Assembly (NCBI GenBank): GCA_028386065.3
Contig: JAKUCV010006876.1
Location: forward strand, 18,701-82,700
DNA from: Turnera subulata
Lineage: Eukaryota > Streptophyta > Magnoliopsida > Malpighiales > Passifloraceae
Direction: 5' to 3'
Length of the DNA stretch: 64,000 bases
In this document: in pieces, positions 23,755-35,558 of the stretch
How the letters are laid out: each line of letters begins with the position of its first letter
Position numbering within the stretch: position 1 is the stretch's first letter
Translations under genes and position numbers: made by a program
Notes under the pieces: model-generated
Told to the model about the DNA's origin: nothing
Seen by the model: only the letters and a program-made list of their open reading frames with translations
The model's database searches: none

Positions 23755-25326
23755 ATGGCACAAAACACTAGCACATTATCACTGCGATCTATCCTTGAGA
23801 AGGAAAAACTGAATGGGAATAACTTCCTAAAGTGGCATCGCAATTTGAGGATAGTCCTCAAGCAAGAAAAGAAATTGTACGTCATTGAAGGGCCTGTTCC
23901 TAATGAACCGGCGCCTAATACTCCCAGGGTAGAAAGAGATGCTTACAAGAAGCATGTTGATGATGCATTGGATGTTGCTTGCCTTATGATAATCACCATG
24001 GACTCTGGCTTCAGAAGCAACATGAGAACTTGGGTGCATTCGATATGATCGAACACCTGAAAATGCTCTTTGAGGAGCAAGCAAGGCATGAGAGGTATGA
24101 GACCTCTAAGGCATTGTTCCAATGCAAGATGCCTATGTCATCACCCGTCAGACCTTATGTGCTTAAAATGATTGGATACATTGAAAACCTTGAGGGTCTA
24201 GGGTTTCCTTTGCAAAAGGAGTTGGCTGTTGATCTAGTCATGCAATCGTTGCCGGATAGTTACAGCCAATTTGTCATGAATTTCAATATGAATCATCTTG
24301 ACAAATCGTTGTCTGAGTTGCTTAACATGTTAGGAACAGTTGAGCAACAGATGAAGGCAAACAAATCCAACAACATTTTAGTGGTTGGAAATGGCAATGG
24401 AAAGGGGAAAGCCAAGAAGAAGAAATCTGCCAAAAAGTTTGGTTCATCTTCTTCAAATGCGCTGAAACCCAAAGGTGGTGTTGCGAAGGCAGGACAATGC
24501 TTCCATTGCAAGAAACCCGACCATTGGAAGCGTAACTGCCCTGTTTACCTTGAAGAGGTGAAGAAACAGAAGGGAAGTAAGACTTCCACTTCAGGTATTT
24601 TTGTTATAGAAGCTAATATCTCTATCTCTGCATCATGGGTATTAGATACTGGATGTGGTTCTCACATTTGTGTAAATGTGCAGGATCTGACAAAGAGTAG
24701 AAAGTTAGTAAAGGGTGAGATAGACCTGCTTGTGGGAAATGGAGCAAGAGTTGTTGCATTAGCCGTAGGGACTTACTATCTATCCTTACCGAGTGGTTTG
24801 GTTTTAGAACTTGACCATTGTTATTACGTACCTACCATAAACGGGAATTTGATTTCTATTTCTTGTCTGGACAAGAAAGGTTTCTCATTTGTAATAAAAA
24901 ACAATTGTTGTTCGATTTATTTCAATGATATTTATTATGGTGGTGCATATTTAAGCAATGGTTTGTACGTTCTAAACCTGGAAATGCCAATCTATAACAT
25001 TAATACAAAGAAGGTTAGATTAAACGATTAAAATGAAACCTATCTATGGCATTATCGATTGGGCCATATAATTGAGACTCGTATTTCTAAACTTCATAAA
25101 GATGAACTTTTAGACTCATTTGATTTTGAATCATATGAGACATGTGAGTCATGTTTATTAGGCAAAATGATGAAGGCTCCTTTAGCCAGTAAAGGTGAAA
25201 GTGCTTCGGACTTGTTAGGTCTTATACATTCTGATGTATACGGACCTATGTCGACACTGGATAGAGATGGATTTCAATACTTCATTACGTTTACTGATGA
25301 TTACAGTAGATATGGCTATGTGTATC
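23755..25326 (+). pseudogene. gag, protease and N-terminal integrase of J
   Basis: Gag starts at 23755 (MAQNTSTLSLRSILEKEK). A one-base deletion near 24007, in the Glu codon of DSELQKQ, shifts the frame, and the reading continues in the next frame to 25031. That frame holds the capsid helices, a KGKAKKKKSAKK basic patch, the knuckle CFHCKKPDHWKRNC and protease VLDTGCGSH. A TAA at 25029-25031 (before NETYLWHYRLGH) ends it. The integrase N-terminal domain (HYRLGHI, CESCLLGKM) and core start (LIHSDVYGPM, ITFTDDYSRYGYVYL) continue to the insertion of E at 25327. Confidence 0.88.
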
Positions 25327-27877
25327 TGAAACACCCGTGTCCCAATTTAACAATAAAACACTAAAACTCAAGGAAATTACCAAAATACCCTTGAACCCCA
25401 GGATACGAATTCCAATATCAAAAATATCCAACAATCTTAATAAAAACGAGATGTCATAAAAATCAAAATAATCCGGCTCAACGAGCCACAAAACAACCCG
25501 GCATCCTGCCGAAACATCATCAATACATAAACCCGGCAACCCGCCAATAATGTAACCCAAAATCAATAGACATCTCAATAAAAATCCAAAGCAGCGGAAG
25601 AAGTAAATGAAATAAAAATATGGGAATAAACAGTATGCATGCCGACACTACGGATCCAACCGGGAGAACAAGCACGGCTACCTGCTGGGATGTCCCGGCG
25701 TATTGCAATACCAGCATGTACCCGAGAACCGTGCCGAGGAACCCCGTCCCCGAGAACCAGACAGATAGGACCGTCCTCCCGAGGATCTGCCAGGTCCACC
25801 CTGAAAACTCTGCCCTCGGAACTTCTTCGAACCCTGATAAGAAGAACTCTGTCCAACCGAATAATCTGCACCTCCGGCATCAGAATACTGCCTCTTCTGA
25901 CCCGAAGCAGATGACTGGTTCCTCTGCTCGGCTGCCCGAGCCTCCTTCCCAATCATCTGAACCCTCTCAGCATCAAAAGCAGCGGCACAAACTGCCTCCC
26001 AAGTCTTGTGCCCTCCACCAGCCACAGCCATCGCTATCTCAGTACGTAAGCCGTTAACAAACCGCCTACATTTGGTCAACTCATCGGGCACAAACTCCCT
26101 AGCATAAGAGAGAAGAATGCTATACCGGATCCTGAATGCTGATACAGTCTCATCTAGACCCTGCTTCGCCTCAAGAAACTGCTTCTTATGCTCCTCCAGA
26201 AAACCAACAGTAAGAAACTCCTTGTAGAATCTCTCCTTGAAATCCTCCCATGGCATCTCCACAGGCTTCGGTAGATTGACCACAAGATCCTGCCACCATG
26301 ACAAAGCATACCCAGTGAACTTGTGTGCAGCTAATCGAGCCCTCTGCTCAGGTGCACAGGTGAACTTCTCCAGAACATTCTCTACCTGGCGAAACCAATC
26401 ATCAAATTCCTTGACGTTACCCCCTTCACCTCTGAATTCCTTCACAGCAGACTTATCCATATGTTTGTATCCAATCTCCAAACCACCTGCTGCAGCAGGT
26501 GCTACCGGCTGGGCACCCTGCTGCTGCTGCTGAAACTGCTGAAACTGCTCAATTAAATACATAACCCAATTCCGAATTACTAGTACATGCCATGAATGAA
26601 TACGAATTTGTACATCTAGTATACCATTAAAATGCCGAAAATCGAGACCCGAGCCTTCGCCGGAAAAATTCCCGAGCCTCGCCGGAAAATTCCTGAGCCT
26701 CGCCGGATTCCGGTGACCTTGCCGGAAAAAATCCACAAGAAGCCCAATAACTCCCCCCAACGAATCTGCCACAATCCCAAACATCCATCACACACAACTA
26801 CGCAGCAACCGAAATTCGCAAATCCGATAGCCAAACAAATTGAAGAAGAAAGAAAAACAAAGGACCCTTACCCGGGGAAATTCACTGCCAACCCGAGCAC
26901 TGCCCGGAGAAAAGCACACACACTCGAGCCACCTGCCAGATCCGTCGCCGTCACAGCACGCCGGCGACAACCAACAACGCACGCACAGGAACCCGCCGGA
27001 ACCAACACGCAGCAACACAACCACCACAACACCGCACACACCCGACCACCACACCGAACCCAACAACAACGACCCCGACCACAACCCGTCGCCAACACAA
27101 CCCACGACAAAAAAAACAGGAACCAATTAACACAACGGTCATCGCGGCCGAAGAGAAAGAAAACAAAAAGAAGAAGGAGAAGAGGGACGAAAGCTCACCT
27201 TCTTGTCACGGCGGCGGCAAGGTCGAGTTCGACCTCGAGAATCCCAGGCGGAACCGTCACCAAGAACCCGGAATAGAAGCAACGGTAGTGTCTCCCTCGC
27301 CTGGGCGTGCGACCGCTCGAGAGGAAAAAGAAACAGAGGGAACCGGTGGTGGCGGCGTGGCAGAGGAGAGGAAAGGCTAATCGGGGCGAGAAGAAGGAAA
27401 AGGGGGAGAAGAGAAGAGAAGAAGGAAGGAGAGGGAAAGAGAGAGGAACTAAGGGAGAGAGAAGGCTGAAGGGCGGCGGCGGCTTCAAAAGAAAAGAGAA
27501 GGAAAAAAAAAGAAGGAGAAAAGGGGAAGAAAAAGGAGGACTCGGGTTAGGGCTTGGCCGCCCTAGTGGACGACTCGTCGTCCGCTTAGGCGCGGTCAAC
27601 CCCCACCCGGTCAACACGATTGTTTCATTTTTTTTTTTAACAGTTTCCAAAACGACGTAGTTTCGACCATGTCATCGTTCAAACCCCGTTTCACCTCGAA
27701 ATGAGACCCCGTTTCCGACGAAACCCAAACTCCTTATAACGACAACCTAAATACATTATTTCCAAGGAAAATAATTTATTTCCATAACCAAAAATCCGGA
27801 AATTCCTCAAGGGTAAAATTGGAATCAAAATTTCGAAAATTCCGAAAAAATCAAATTTGAAAATTCGGGGCGTTACA
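25327..27877 (-). mobile_element. Rearranged Tekay/Del-type gypsy element E
   Basis: Flanked by GTATC at 25322-25326 and 27878-27882. On the minus strand it starts TGTAACGCCCCGAATTTTC (27877) and ends GGGACACGGGTGTTTCA (25327). It reads as the first 1.3 kb of an LTR, then a gag segment, then the last 0.35 kb of an LTR. No LTR end with primer site and no polypurine tract lie between. The likely origin is a full element with two internal deletions, one joining the LTR to gag and one joining gag to the second LTR. Confidence 0.8.
25678..26562 (-). pseudogene. gag fragment of element E
   Basis: On the minus strand from an ATG at 26562 the frame gives a Gln-rich start, an Ala/Pro stretch, then the Retrotrans_gag core: VKEFDDWFRQVENVL, HKFTGYALSWWQDLV, WEDFKERFYKEF, GLDETVSAFRIRY. 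A linker rich in Gly, Ser and Arg leads to the CCHC start CWYCNTPGHPSR, where a TAG at 25678 cuts the knuckle before its last cysteine. The N-terminus normally found before the Gln-rich part is missing, since LTR-like text abuts it. The assignment to the Tekay/Del group rests on the gag pattern and LTR ends. Confidence 0.8.
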
Positions 27878-27882
27878 GTATC

Positions 27883-28980
27883 TTATGAAGCACAAGTCAG
27901 AATCCTTTGAAAAGTTCGAACAATTCAAGAATGAAGTGCAGAATCAACTCGGGAAAAGTATTAAAATGCTTCGATCTAATCGACGAGGTGAATACTTAGA
28001 CCGAGATTTTCTTGATCATCTAAAGGAATGTCGTATAGTATCACAACTTACTCCTCCAGGAACACCTCAATGGAATGGTGTATCTGAAAGGAGGAATAGA
28101 ACTTTGTTAGACATGGTTCGTTCTATGATGAGTCAAGCTGACCTTCCTTCTTCATTTTGGGGACATGCATTATTAAGTGCTTCCTTTACACTTAACCGTG
28201 TTCCATCTAAATCGGTTGAAAAGACACCATATGAGATATGGACTGGGAAGTGTCCCAATTTGTTTTTTATGAGGATTTGGGGTTGTGAGGCTTATGTGTG
28301 ACGTCAAGCATCAGACAAACTCGGCCCTAAATCCAACAAGTGCCTCTTTGTTGGGTATCCTAAGGAAACTAAAGGATACTACTTCTGTAATTACTCAGAG
28401 CACAAAGAGTTTGTTGCTCGGACAGCTATTTTTCTAGAAAAAGAGTTTATTTCTTGAGGAATCAGTGGAAGGAAAATAGAACTCGAAGAAGTTCGAAAAA
28501 TAGAGGCTGAGACGGAACAAGAACAGGAACCACAAGTTGTTGTGGATGAGAATCCTGTATCTGTAACACATGGACCACATAAGTCGGATAGGACTCGGTA
28601 TGAGCCTGAGAGATATGCTCATACTGGAGACGTGATGCTCATAGATAAGGATGAGCCCACTTCCTATCAGTACGCTATTACGGGTCCGGACTCTAAGAAG
28701 TGGCTAGAAGCCATGAATTCGGAAATGGAATCCATGTACAAAAACAAGGTATGGACCTTGGTTGATCCACCTGAAGGGGTAAAACCCATAGGGTGCAAAT
28801 GAGTCTTTATGAGAAAGACCGACATGGATGGTAATGTGATTACCTATAAAGGACGATTGGTTGCGAAAGGTTTCAAGCAAGTTCATGGTATTGACTATGA
28901 TGAAACTTTCTCGCCAGTTGCCATCCATCCAAATTCTACTTTTAGAGGTTGTGTACATGACATAACCTGAAGTTTTTGTC
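27883..28980 (+). pseudogene. Integrase C-terminal part and RT start of J
   Basis: The frame resumes after E as LMKHKSESFEKFEQFKNEV, so that removing E and one GTATC restores the codon run. The core Asp/Glu region follows (LRSNRRGEYLD, with Asn where relatives have Asp; SERRNRTLLDMV). A TGA at 28299-28301 replaces the codon after GCEAYV. A further stop lies near 28456. The RT N-terminus (KKWLEAMNSEMESMYKN, WTLVDPPEGVKPIGCK) ends at TGA 28800-28802 (a Trp codon in H). A deletion of about 110 bp near 28930 removes the MDIKTTF catalytic region. Confidence 0.85.
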
Positions 28981-30100
28981 ACTCCAGAGAATGCTAATAA
29001 GGTATGCAAGCTGCAAATTTATGGATTGAAGAAAGCTTCTAGGAGTTGGAATCTTCGTTTTAATGAAGTAATCAAAGAGTTTGGTTTCATTAAAAATGAA
29101 GATGAACCATGTGTTTACAAGAAGGTTAGTGGGAGCACTATCGTTTTCTTGCTGTTGTATGTTCATGACATTCTACTCATTGGGAATGATATTCCGACAC
29201 TACAGTCTGTAAAGACTTGGTTGGAAACGAATTTTTCATTGAAGGACTTAGGAGAAGCTACCTATCTGTTAGGTATAAAGATCTATAGAGATAGATCCAA
29301 AAGGCTTCTTGGACTAAGTCAAAGTACTATATCGACAAGGTGCTAAAGAGGTTTAGCATGCAAGATTCCAAGAAAGGATTCTTGCCCATGTCACATGGCA
29401 TATCTCTCTCAAATAATCAATGTCCTAGTACATCTAAGGAAAGAGAGCGGATGAGTAAGATTCCTTATGCATCTGCAATATATGCCATGCTATGTACTCG
29501 ACCGGATGTCGCATATGCTTTGAGTGTCACAAGCAGATATCAATCTGTGAAGGTCACTGGACATCGGTTAAGAAGGACTACGGATACAATCCTTGTGTAC
29601 GGAAGCGTTGATGACCTTGTTGTAAAGGGTTACATAGATGCTAGCTTCCAAACCGATAGGGATGATTTTAGATCGCAGTCAGGTTATGTGTTTTGTTTTG
29701 GAGGTGGTGTTGTATGGTGGAAGAGTTCAAAGCAAGAGACAGTAGCCGACTCTACAACTGAGGCTGAGTATATAGCTACCTCAGACGCTGCGAAAGAGGC
29801 TGTTTGGATTAAGAAGTTCGTAACTGAACTTGGGGTGGTTCCGAGCATTCACAGTCCGATTGAGCTCTATTGTTACAACAATGGGACAATCGCGCAGGCT
29901 CAAGAACCGAGATACCACCAATGATCCAAACATATACTCCGATGCTATCATCTCATTAGAGAGATCATTGATAGAGGCGATGTCAAGCTGTGCAAAGTTA
30001 CTGCTGAAAACAATGTTGCAGATCTATTGACTAAGCCACTCACACAGCCGAAGCATGATGGTCATGCTGCATCCATTGGTATTAGATACATGGATGATTG
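28981..30100 (+). pseudogene. RT palm and RNaseH of J
   Basis: RT continues with ASRSWNLRFNEVIKEFGFIKNEDEPCVYKK. The catalytic box is LLYVHDILLIG, with His for the first Asp of YVDD. A frameshift near 29335 separates this from LKRFSMQDSKKGFLPM. A short deletion removes the GEGHW..AVKNILKYL segment near 29550. RNaseH motifs GYIDASF, TTEAEYIATSDAAKEAVW and ELYCYNN (Tyr for Asp) follow. A TGA after PRYHQ at 29922-29924 ends the frame; the ADLLTKPL end is still readable near 30020. Confidence 0.85.
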
Positions 30101-30121
30101 GCTTTAGTGCAAGTGGGAGAT

Positions 30122-31060
30122 TGTTAGTGTAATATGCCTAAAAGCCAATCATTGGATGCTTGTATATTGTCATGTATATACATTAAGGTTATTCCAATAA
30201 ATACGTTTAAGTGATAAATGCTTGCATACATTTATAACCCTGGAATATATTGTATATTCTCAAATATCCCTAGTCGATTACTACTATGGATTGGTTGTAA
30301 TAATAAATTAAGACTAGCGTATGTTGAGAATTATATGAGATATGAATTCTGCATACGGGTACAAGTTAGAGAACTTGTGGACTGGACCGACCCACACAAG
30401 AACACTACGTAGAACGTTATATGATTGTCATTAGTGGTTCTTATATGTATTGTCCTTAGACCTGAGTTCATCAAGGTTCCCAACATGTGAGTCATATACT
30501 TTGATATTACTCTTGGCTATTCGTAACTGAGTATATCTGAGTGTATTCATTGGTGTATGATAAATGTGTAGTGGGTTTTGTATGATCAAGATGGGATTCG
30601 TCCAACCCATATAACGGGTATATTATCAGATGGTTTTCTTGATAGAGTTGAACTGCAAATGCATGGCCATGCTCGGATTATGTGATATGGTGGTATCACT
30701 TGTATCCGTTTTACACAGTTAACTCGGGGATCAAGAAACGTAGATTAAACATATATGAGATTGACATATTCCATGTTTCTTATTTGATCTTGATAGTAGG
30801 ACGAAGGGACGATGACATGTTTCCGACGCATAATGAATCAGTTCTGATCTTGTCGTTTGGGTAGCAATGATGTGTTGCTAGATACCGCTCATTGTTTATA
30901 ATTGTAAATGAGTTTACAATTATTTCCAAACGTCACAAGTGCCTACAGGGTCACACACTTAGAACTGTTGATTCAAGCTGGTGGTTGAACCATGGTTGGA
31001 CCGTGGTTCGACCAGGTATTTGCGCCCGTGGTTGGACCACGGTCGTTTTGGGTTGGTTTG
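30122..31060 (+). repeat. 3' LTR of J, first part
   Basis: It starts TGTTAGTGTAATATGCC after the polypurine tract CAAGTGGGAGAT. It is interrupted after GTTTG (31056-31060) by solo LTR B and resumes at 44375. The rejoined text GGGTTGGTTTGGTTCACTAA matches the 5' LTR at about 22368. Confidence 0.9.
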
Positions 31061-31558
31061 TGTGAACACCCAAATTTGACCCATGAAAATTTATGCATTG
31101 TAGTAATTAAGTTCCTTATGTGCGAAGAAGTGATTTGATCATATTAGGGACTAAATTGCTAAAATGTATTATATTCTATTAAGTATGGGCTTTGTTTATT
31201 TACTAAAACCCAATTATGTTTATTTTTGGGTTGAAGATGAATGTAAGAGCCCAATTTAATCGGATGTAATTTTTTTCCAGAGTTGCATAGCCTATTAACA
31301 CCTTGCTTGCAGACAAATTTAACTCTGATATTCGTGGAAAATCAGAGCCGAATCATTATTTCATAGCAAAAGAGTTTTTGGTATGATTTTAGCTTGAAAT
31401 GGGAAGATGATGTGTGATTGATTAATTAGGAGATGTTTTAGGGGAGTAATAATCAAGAAAATATAATATTCTGGGCAGTCTAGGGGTTGATTATGTGGTA
31501 AGATCAATCAGGGAGGAATTAGGGGAGAATCGGGAGCAAAAAAAGGAAAGAACGGTGG

Positions 31559-32970
31559 TGTGATCACCCACCTTTCGACAATCGATGGAGTCGCCACCCA
31601 AGTTTTATTGGCCGTGGAAAAACTCAGGAAAAACCACAAGATGACTCGTTTATGCCCACAAAGCAACCAGAATTGCTAACCAAAGACGCCGGACTCAGGG
31701 GTTCGTCATAGATAGGAAGGTATTAGGCACCCCATCCACGCTTGGGCGAAAAAATATGCAATTTAAGCGAATACTTGTGTTTCGGTGCATGTGAGCGTGT
31801 GTGTAAACCAGAATTCAGCAGCAAACAAACAATAATAATATATATAAAATCGATATAGAAAGAAAAGAAATAGAAAAGAAATAATTTGGCTTATGTCTCA
31901 TCCACTAGAGACATCCTACGTACCCCGGTTGGGTTCAAAGCCCACGTAGTTCTTGGGTTAGAAATAACACTCAAGAAAGCATGTCAGTATCAGAAAATAA
32001 TCCCAAAAAAATCGCAAGAAATTGGAGATTAAAAAGAGAAGAAATTGAGTTACCACCAAGGGTGTGTTCTTCGTCGTTCTTCGCGTTTTTCGCGTTTGAT
32101 TCGTGTAAAGCGCCTCCAATCGCTTTCCGTTCCTCAACTCCATGTTGATTGGCTCTGGAACTAATACTGAAACAACACTAGACAACACACCACGTGAAAT
32201 CCAGCAGAGAAAAGAGAGAAATTGGATTGAGAGAGGAAAGAGTAGAGTTTTCCTAAGCAAAAAGCTTAATGGCTAATCCCCGCCAAAAATTTGGCAAAAA
32301 TCCACTAAATTGTGTTATGAGGGTTCTATTTATAGTGCTCAGGGCCTCAGGGGTCGTGGTTTTGATCCTAGGGTCGAGATTAAAACCCTAAATCTGATGG
32401 CTAAAAGTAGGAGTCCATAAGAAAAGGAAAAACGAAATTTTGGGCCGACTCTAGGGACCGATGACCGCCACTGTGGGTGGTCACGTCGGGATGACCGCCG
32501 TCTGGTGGCGGTCATGTCGCCATGACCGCCGGCCTGTCGGCTATTTTTCAGCCAAATTCCAAGTTTGACCGGGTTTTACCTATTTTGACTCCAATTCGAT
32601 TCTTGCACGAAATGTAACGATCCCTAGACCAGAAAGACTCCTTTTTTCTTGAGGGAAACTCTAGATTCTTTCCATGTAAACACAATTACTTAACCTCCAC
32701 TCCAAGGATTAAGATTATTCCTCCTTTATTCAATAAAAAGGCAAAATAATAAGCTAACTTAATTGGGCCCCTAATCCAACGAAAATCAGAGACAACTAAG
32801 TCAAAAAAATCGTGCTAAGCTTGGGCCTAATTATAAGACTAATCCATGAATCTATTTATTGGGTTTCTAAGCCACATAAGAGACCAAAAACTAATATAGA
32901 TTAACCTTGGGCTCAAAATCACAATAATAGACCAATAAAACAAATAGATGGCTAAATTTTAGTGTTCACA
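31559..32970 (-). repeat. 3' LTR of element C
   Basis: On the minus strand it starts TGTGAACACTAAAATTTAG at 32970. TATTTATA at 32337-32344 is its TATA box in reverse. ATGACCGCC / GGCGGTCAT motifs lie upstream of it at about 32460-32540. The far end reads TGTGATCACCCACC at 31559 and extends about 25 bp beyond the point where the 5' LTR meets the primer site. Confidence 0.85.
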
Positions 32971-32988
32971 GATGCCCCTCGTTGGAGA
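32971..32988 (-). other. Polypurine tract of element C
   Basis: Reverse of CTCCAACGAGGGGCATC, directly next to the LTR start; nearly identical to that of A at 3502. Confidence 0.8.
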
Positions 32989-33129
32989 GGGTCTAAGAAT
33001 TTAGGCACGAACTAACGCAATAGAACACGCAAATTTAGAGGAGAAATAACCAAACACGGATATGCTGCCAAATGTGACAATGCTTCTTGAATGTTGACTC
33101 CACGGGGGAAATAATAATGAAATATGTCA

Positions 33130-33720
33130 TGCGAGAGATGCAAATGACAAAACCATGCGCAACGATGCATTGGTTTAATCTTGAAGCAAGACAATAAGTA
33201 ACTATGCGTAACGATGCGAAAGATGTCAAAGCGTAACGTTGCCGTGACGGGACCACGCGAAACAATGCTAATGGCCAAAATCATGCGAAACGATGCAATG
33301 ATAAGTACTTGAAATAAGGTATTAAGAGATTATGCGTAACGTTGCAAAAGAATGTCAAAGCGAAACGATGCCATGACAAAACCACGCGAAACGATGCAAA
33401 TGGTGATTTCTTGAAAATAACAATACGTTATGCGTAACGATGCAGTAACAAAACCATGCGTAACGATGCAAATGGCGAATTCTTGAAGTAAAACGTCATA
33501 GCGAAACGATGCAATGACAAAACCACGCGTAACGATGCAAATGGCAAAACCATGCGAAACGATGCAATGGTAAGTTCTTGAAAACGAAATATTAGGATGT
33601 TATGCGTAACGATGCAATAACAAAACCATGCGAAAGGATGCAAGTGGCAAATTCTTGAAAAAGATGTCATGCGAAACGATGCAATGACAAAACCACGCTT
33701 AACGATGGAAATGGTTAATT
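33130..33720. repeat. GCGAAACGATGCAA tandem array in the 3' region of C
   Basis: About fifteen copies of GCG(A/T)AACGATGCAA with variants, alternating with AATGACAAAACCA and AATTCTTGAA blocks, in units of roughly 30 and 70 bp. It lies between the antisense ORF and the polypurine tract. Tat/Ogre elements are known for variable tandem repeats in this part of the element. Confidence 0.85.
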
Positions 33721-34039
33721 CTTGAAGTATATTACGGATATCGATCCTAACAATGCAATAGATGCGAATTTTTAGAAGTTATGATGAGCCTAGAGCTTGC
33801 ACTAGATGCAATTCTGTGAAGGAGTAAATGCCTTGAACTGTTTGTAACATTAGATGTTCTTTAAATTTTAGATGTTTTGCCATCGTGGATCCGTGGGGGA
33901 TTGATTAAAACAAAGTTTTAGGGTGGTGCCAAACCCCCACGAAATGGTTTTTGAAACCCTCTAGTCGAGTTTAGAATCTTAAAAACAAAACACTCTCAAA
34001 TATGGATTGAATAAAGTGTCAAAGAGAAGGGACAACATC

Positions 34040-34227
34040 AAAGGCGGTGCTGGCGGCCATGGGAAAGCTCCTGGCAGTCATGTAGGGGTTGCGGGCGGTC
34101 ATGGCGATGCCACGGGTGGTCATGCCATGACGGTGGCAGTCATGCACCCCTGTTTCGACTCCAAGTCAGTTTTGGAGTCCAAATTTGGATGGGAGAAGGG
34201 TCCAACCGACTTCTAATCTCTATAAAC
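34040..34227 (+). promoter_or_regulatory. Candidate promoter of the antisense ORF in C
   Basis: GGCGGTGCTGGCGGCCATG, GGCAGTCATG, GGCGGTCATGG, GGTGGTCATG and GGCAGTCATG occur between 34042 and 34145. TATAAAC is at 34221-34227, 67 bp before the ATG at 34294. The same motif-to-TATA order and spacing is found in the LTRs of this family. The glycine-rich frame 34007-34216 is a translation of these motifs and not a gene. Confidence 0.55.
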
Positions 34228-34293
34228 GGAACTTAAGACCTCTGGGGGGAGTGTAGAAACACTTGAGAGCACACATTTGAGTGCTAGGACACC

Positions 34294-35558
34294 ATGGGTG
34301 ACAAATTTCAAGCTAAAGTGCAAGCTTGGATGAAGAGCAACCCGAAGTACATCCAATACAACTTCTTGAATTTGAAGAGGTTGTTTAGCCTGAGGCTTGT
34401 GCAAGTCCAACCGGAGCTGATAAGGGCTGCAACCATGTTCTGGGATAGAGAAAATCATGTATTCCGCTTCGGAAAAGATATGATGGAACTTTGCCCAATG
34501 GTAGAGGAGTTCGACACCTTCCTTGGAGCAACAACAAGCGATACCGAGGATCAACTCACTGGGGAGACAAAGAATAGGAAGATAGTTGCAGCGTCATACA
34601 ATACTCCACATGTGAAGAGTTTGTGCTCTTATCTAGCAATATCCAATGATTGGTGGGATGCTCTCTTGATAGACAAGGAATACAACAACCTAGGGCCCTT
34701 AATCACCTTATATCACAGAGATGGAGATGAAACGCTCGGAAGCAGCTGGAGAGAAACGAGGAAACGGGTCCTATCTTTTGTCATGATGAATGAATTCCTA
34801 TTGAAGACACGCGATGGCATGAGTCATATCATTCTTGGAGAATATGTCAAGCAACTATACCAAGGGCATAGCCTTGTTCCATTTGTAGTGGGCGAGACCC
34901 TCAACGCGCTAGATGCACTTCGGATGACTTGAATGTACCGATTTGCGGCTCTCCATTGCTTCTACAAATGTGGCTGTATGAACATCTCAAGATCATTGAA
35001 ACATCGATATCATCAAAGTACACGTCGGCGGGGTACTCAACAAGGCGTCGACTACAACACTTCGCAACTATGAAGGAGTGGGTCTCCTATATGCACCACT
35101 TGACATCCCATGACATATTGTGTCATTGTGATTGGCTGAAAGTTACCCGCATGGCGAGAGATATATTTGGAAATGAAGTAGTGCTACTACCCGGCATGAA
35201 GCAATCTACTAACTACAACACGGCGCGGATTATGAGACAGATTGGACATGCTCAACCAGTTCCTTATATGATCACACCACCTATCCAAGGGATGATGGAT
35301 GGCAAACTCGTGGGATATATAAGTAGGAGTTGGACTCTTTTGACTTGGATTGGCGTAGGGACGCAAGCATTGGAGCCACCTATTCCGAGGTATGTGCAAT
35401 GGCTAAAGGATACTACCGAACCATTGGAGAAAGTATTACGTGCGAGGCGAAGGAAAATTATGGGCAATCCTGAGCCATCTAGAGTTGAGTCCGTGAGACA
35501 CAATGAGTCAGTGGAAGACAATGACAAAAATTGGAGGCATAAACGCCCTAGGCATTAG
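34294..35558 (+). pseudogene. Antisense ORF of C, plant mobile domain protein, frameshifted
   Basis: This ORF is opposite to gag-pol, between integrase and the 3' LTR. The first part (34294-34932, 212 codons) begins MGDKFQAKVQAWMKSNPKYIQ and contains FRFGKDMMELCPMVEEFDTFLG, the usual conserved start of the plant mobile domain, and WWDALLIDKEYNNLGPL. Near 34920 the frame shifts; the second part (to 35558) carries NVPICGSPLLLQMWLYEHL and ends with a basic tail. Together they make about 420 residues. Antisense ORFs of this kind are known in Tat-lineage elements (the Grande element of maize is one reported case). The role is unknown. It could also be a captured host gene, but its position fits the family. 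Confidence 0.75.

Noticed and set aside
34007..34216. Glycine-histidine-rich small protein upstream of the antisense ORF
   Set aside because: The frame is a translation of the GGCGGTCATG motifs and ends before the TATA box.
34294..35558. Host plant-mobile-domain gene inserted or captured independently
   Set aside because: The position opposite gag-pol, between integrase and the 3' LTR, is that of known Tat-lineage antisense ORFs, so it belongs to element C.
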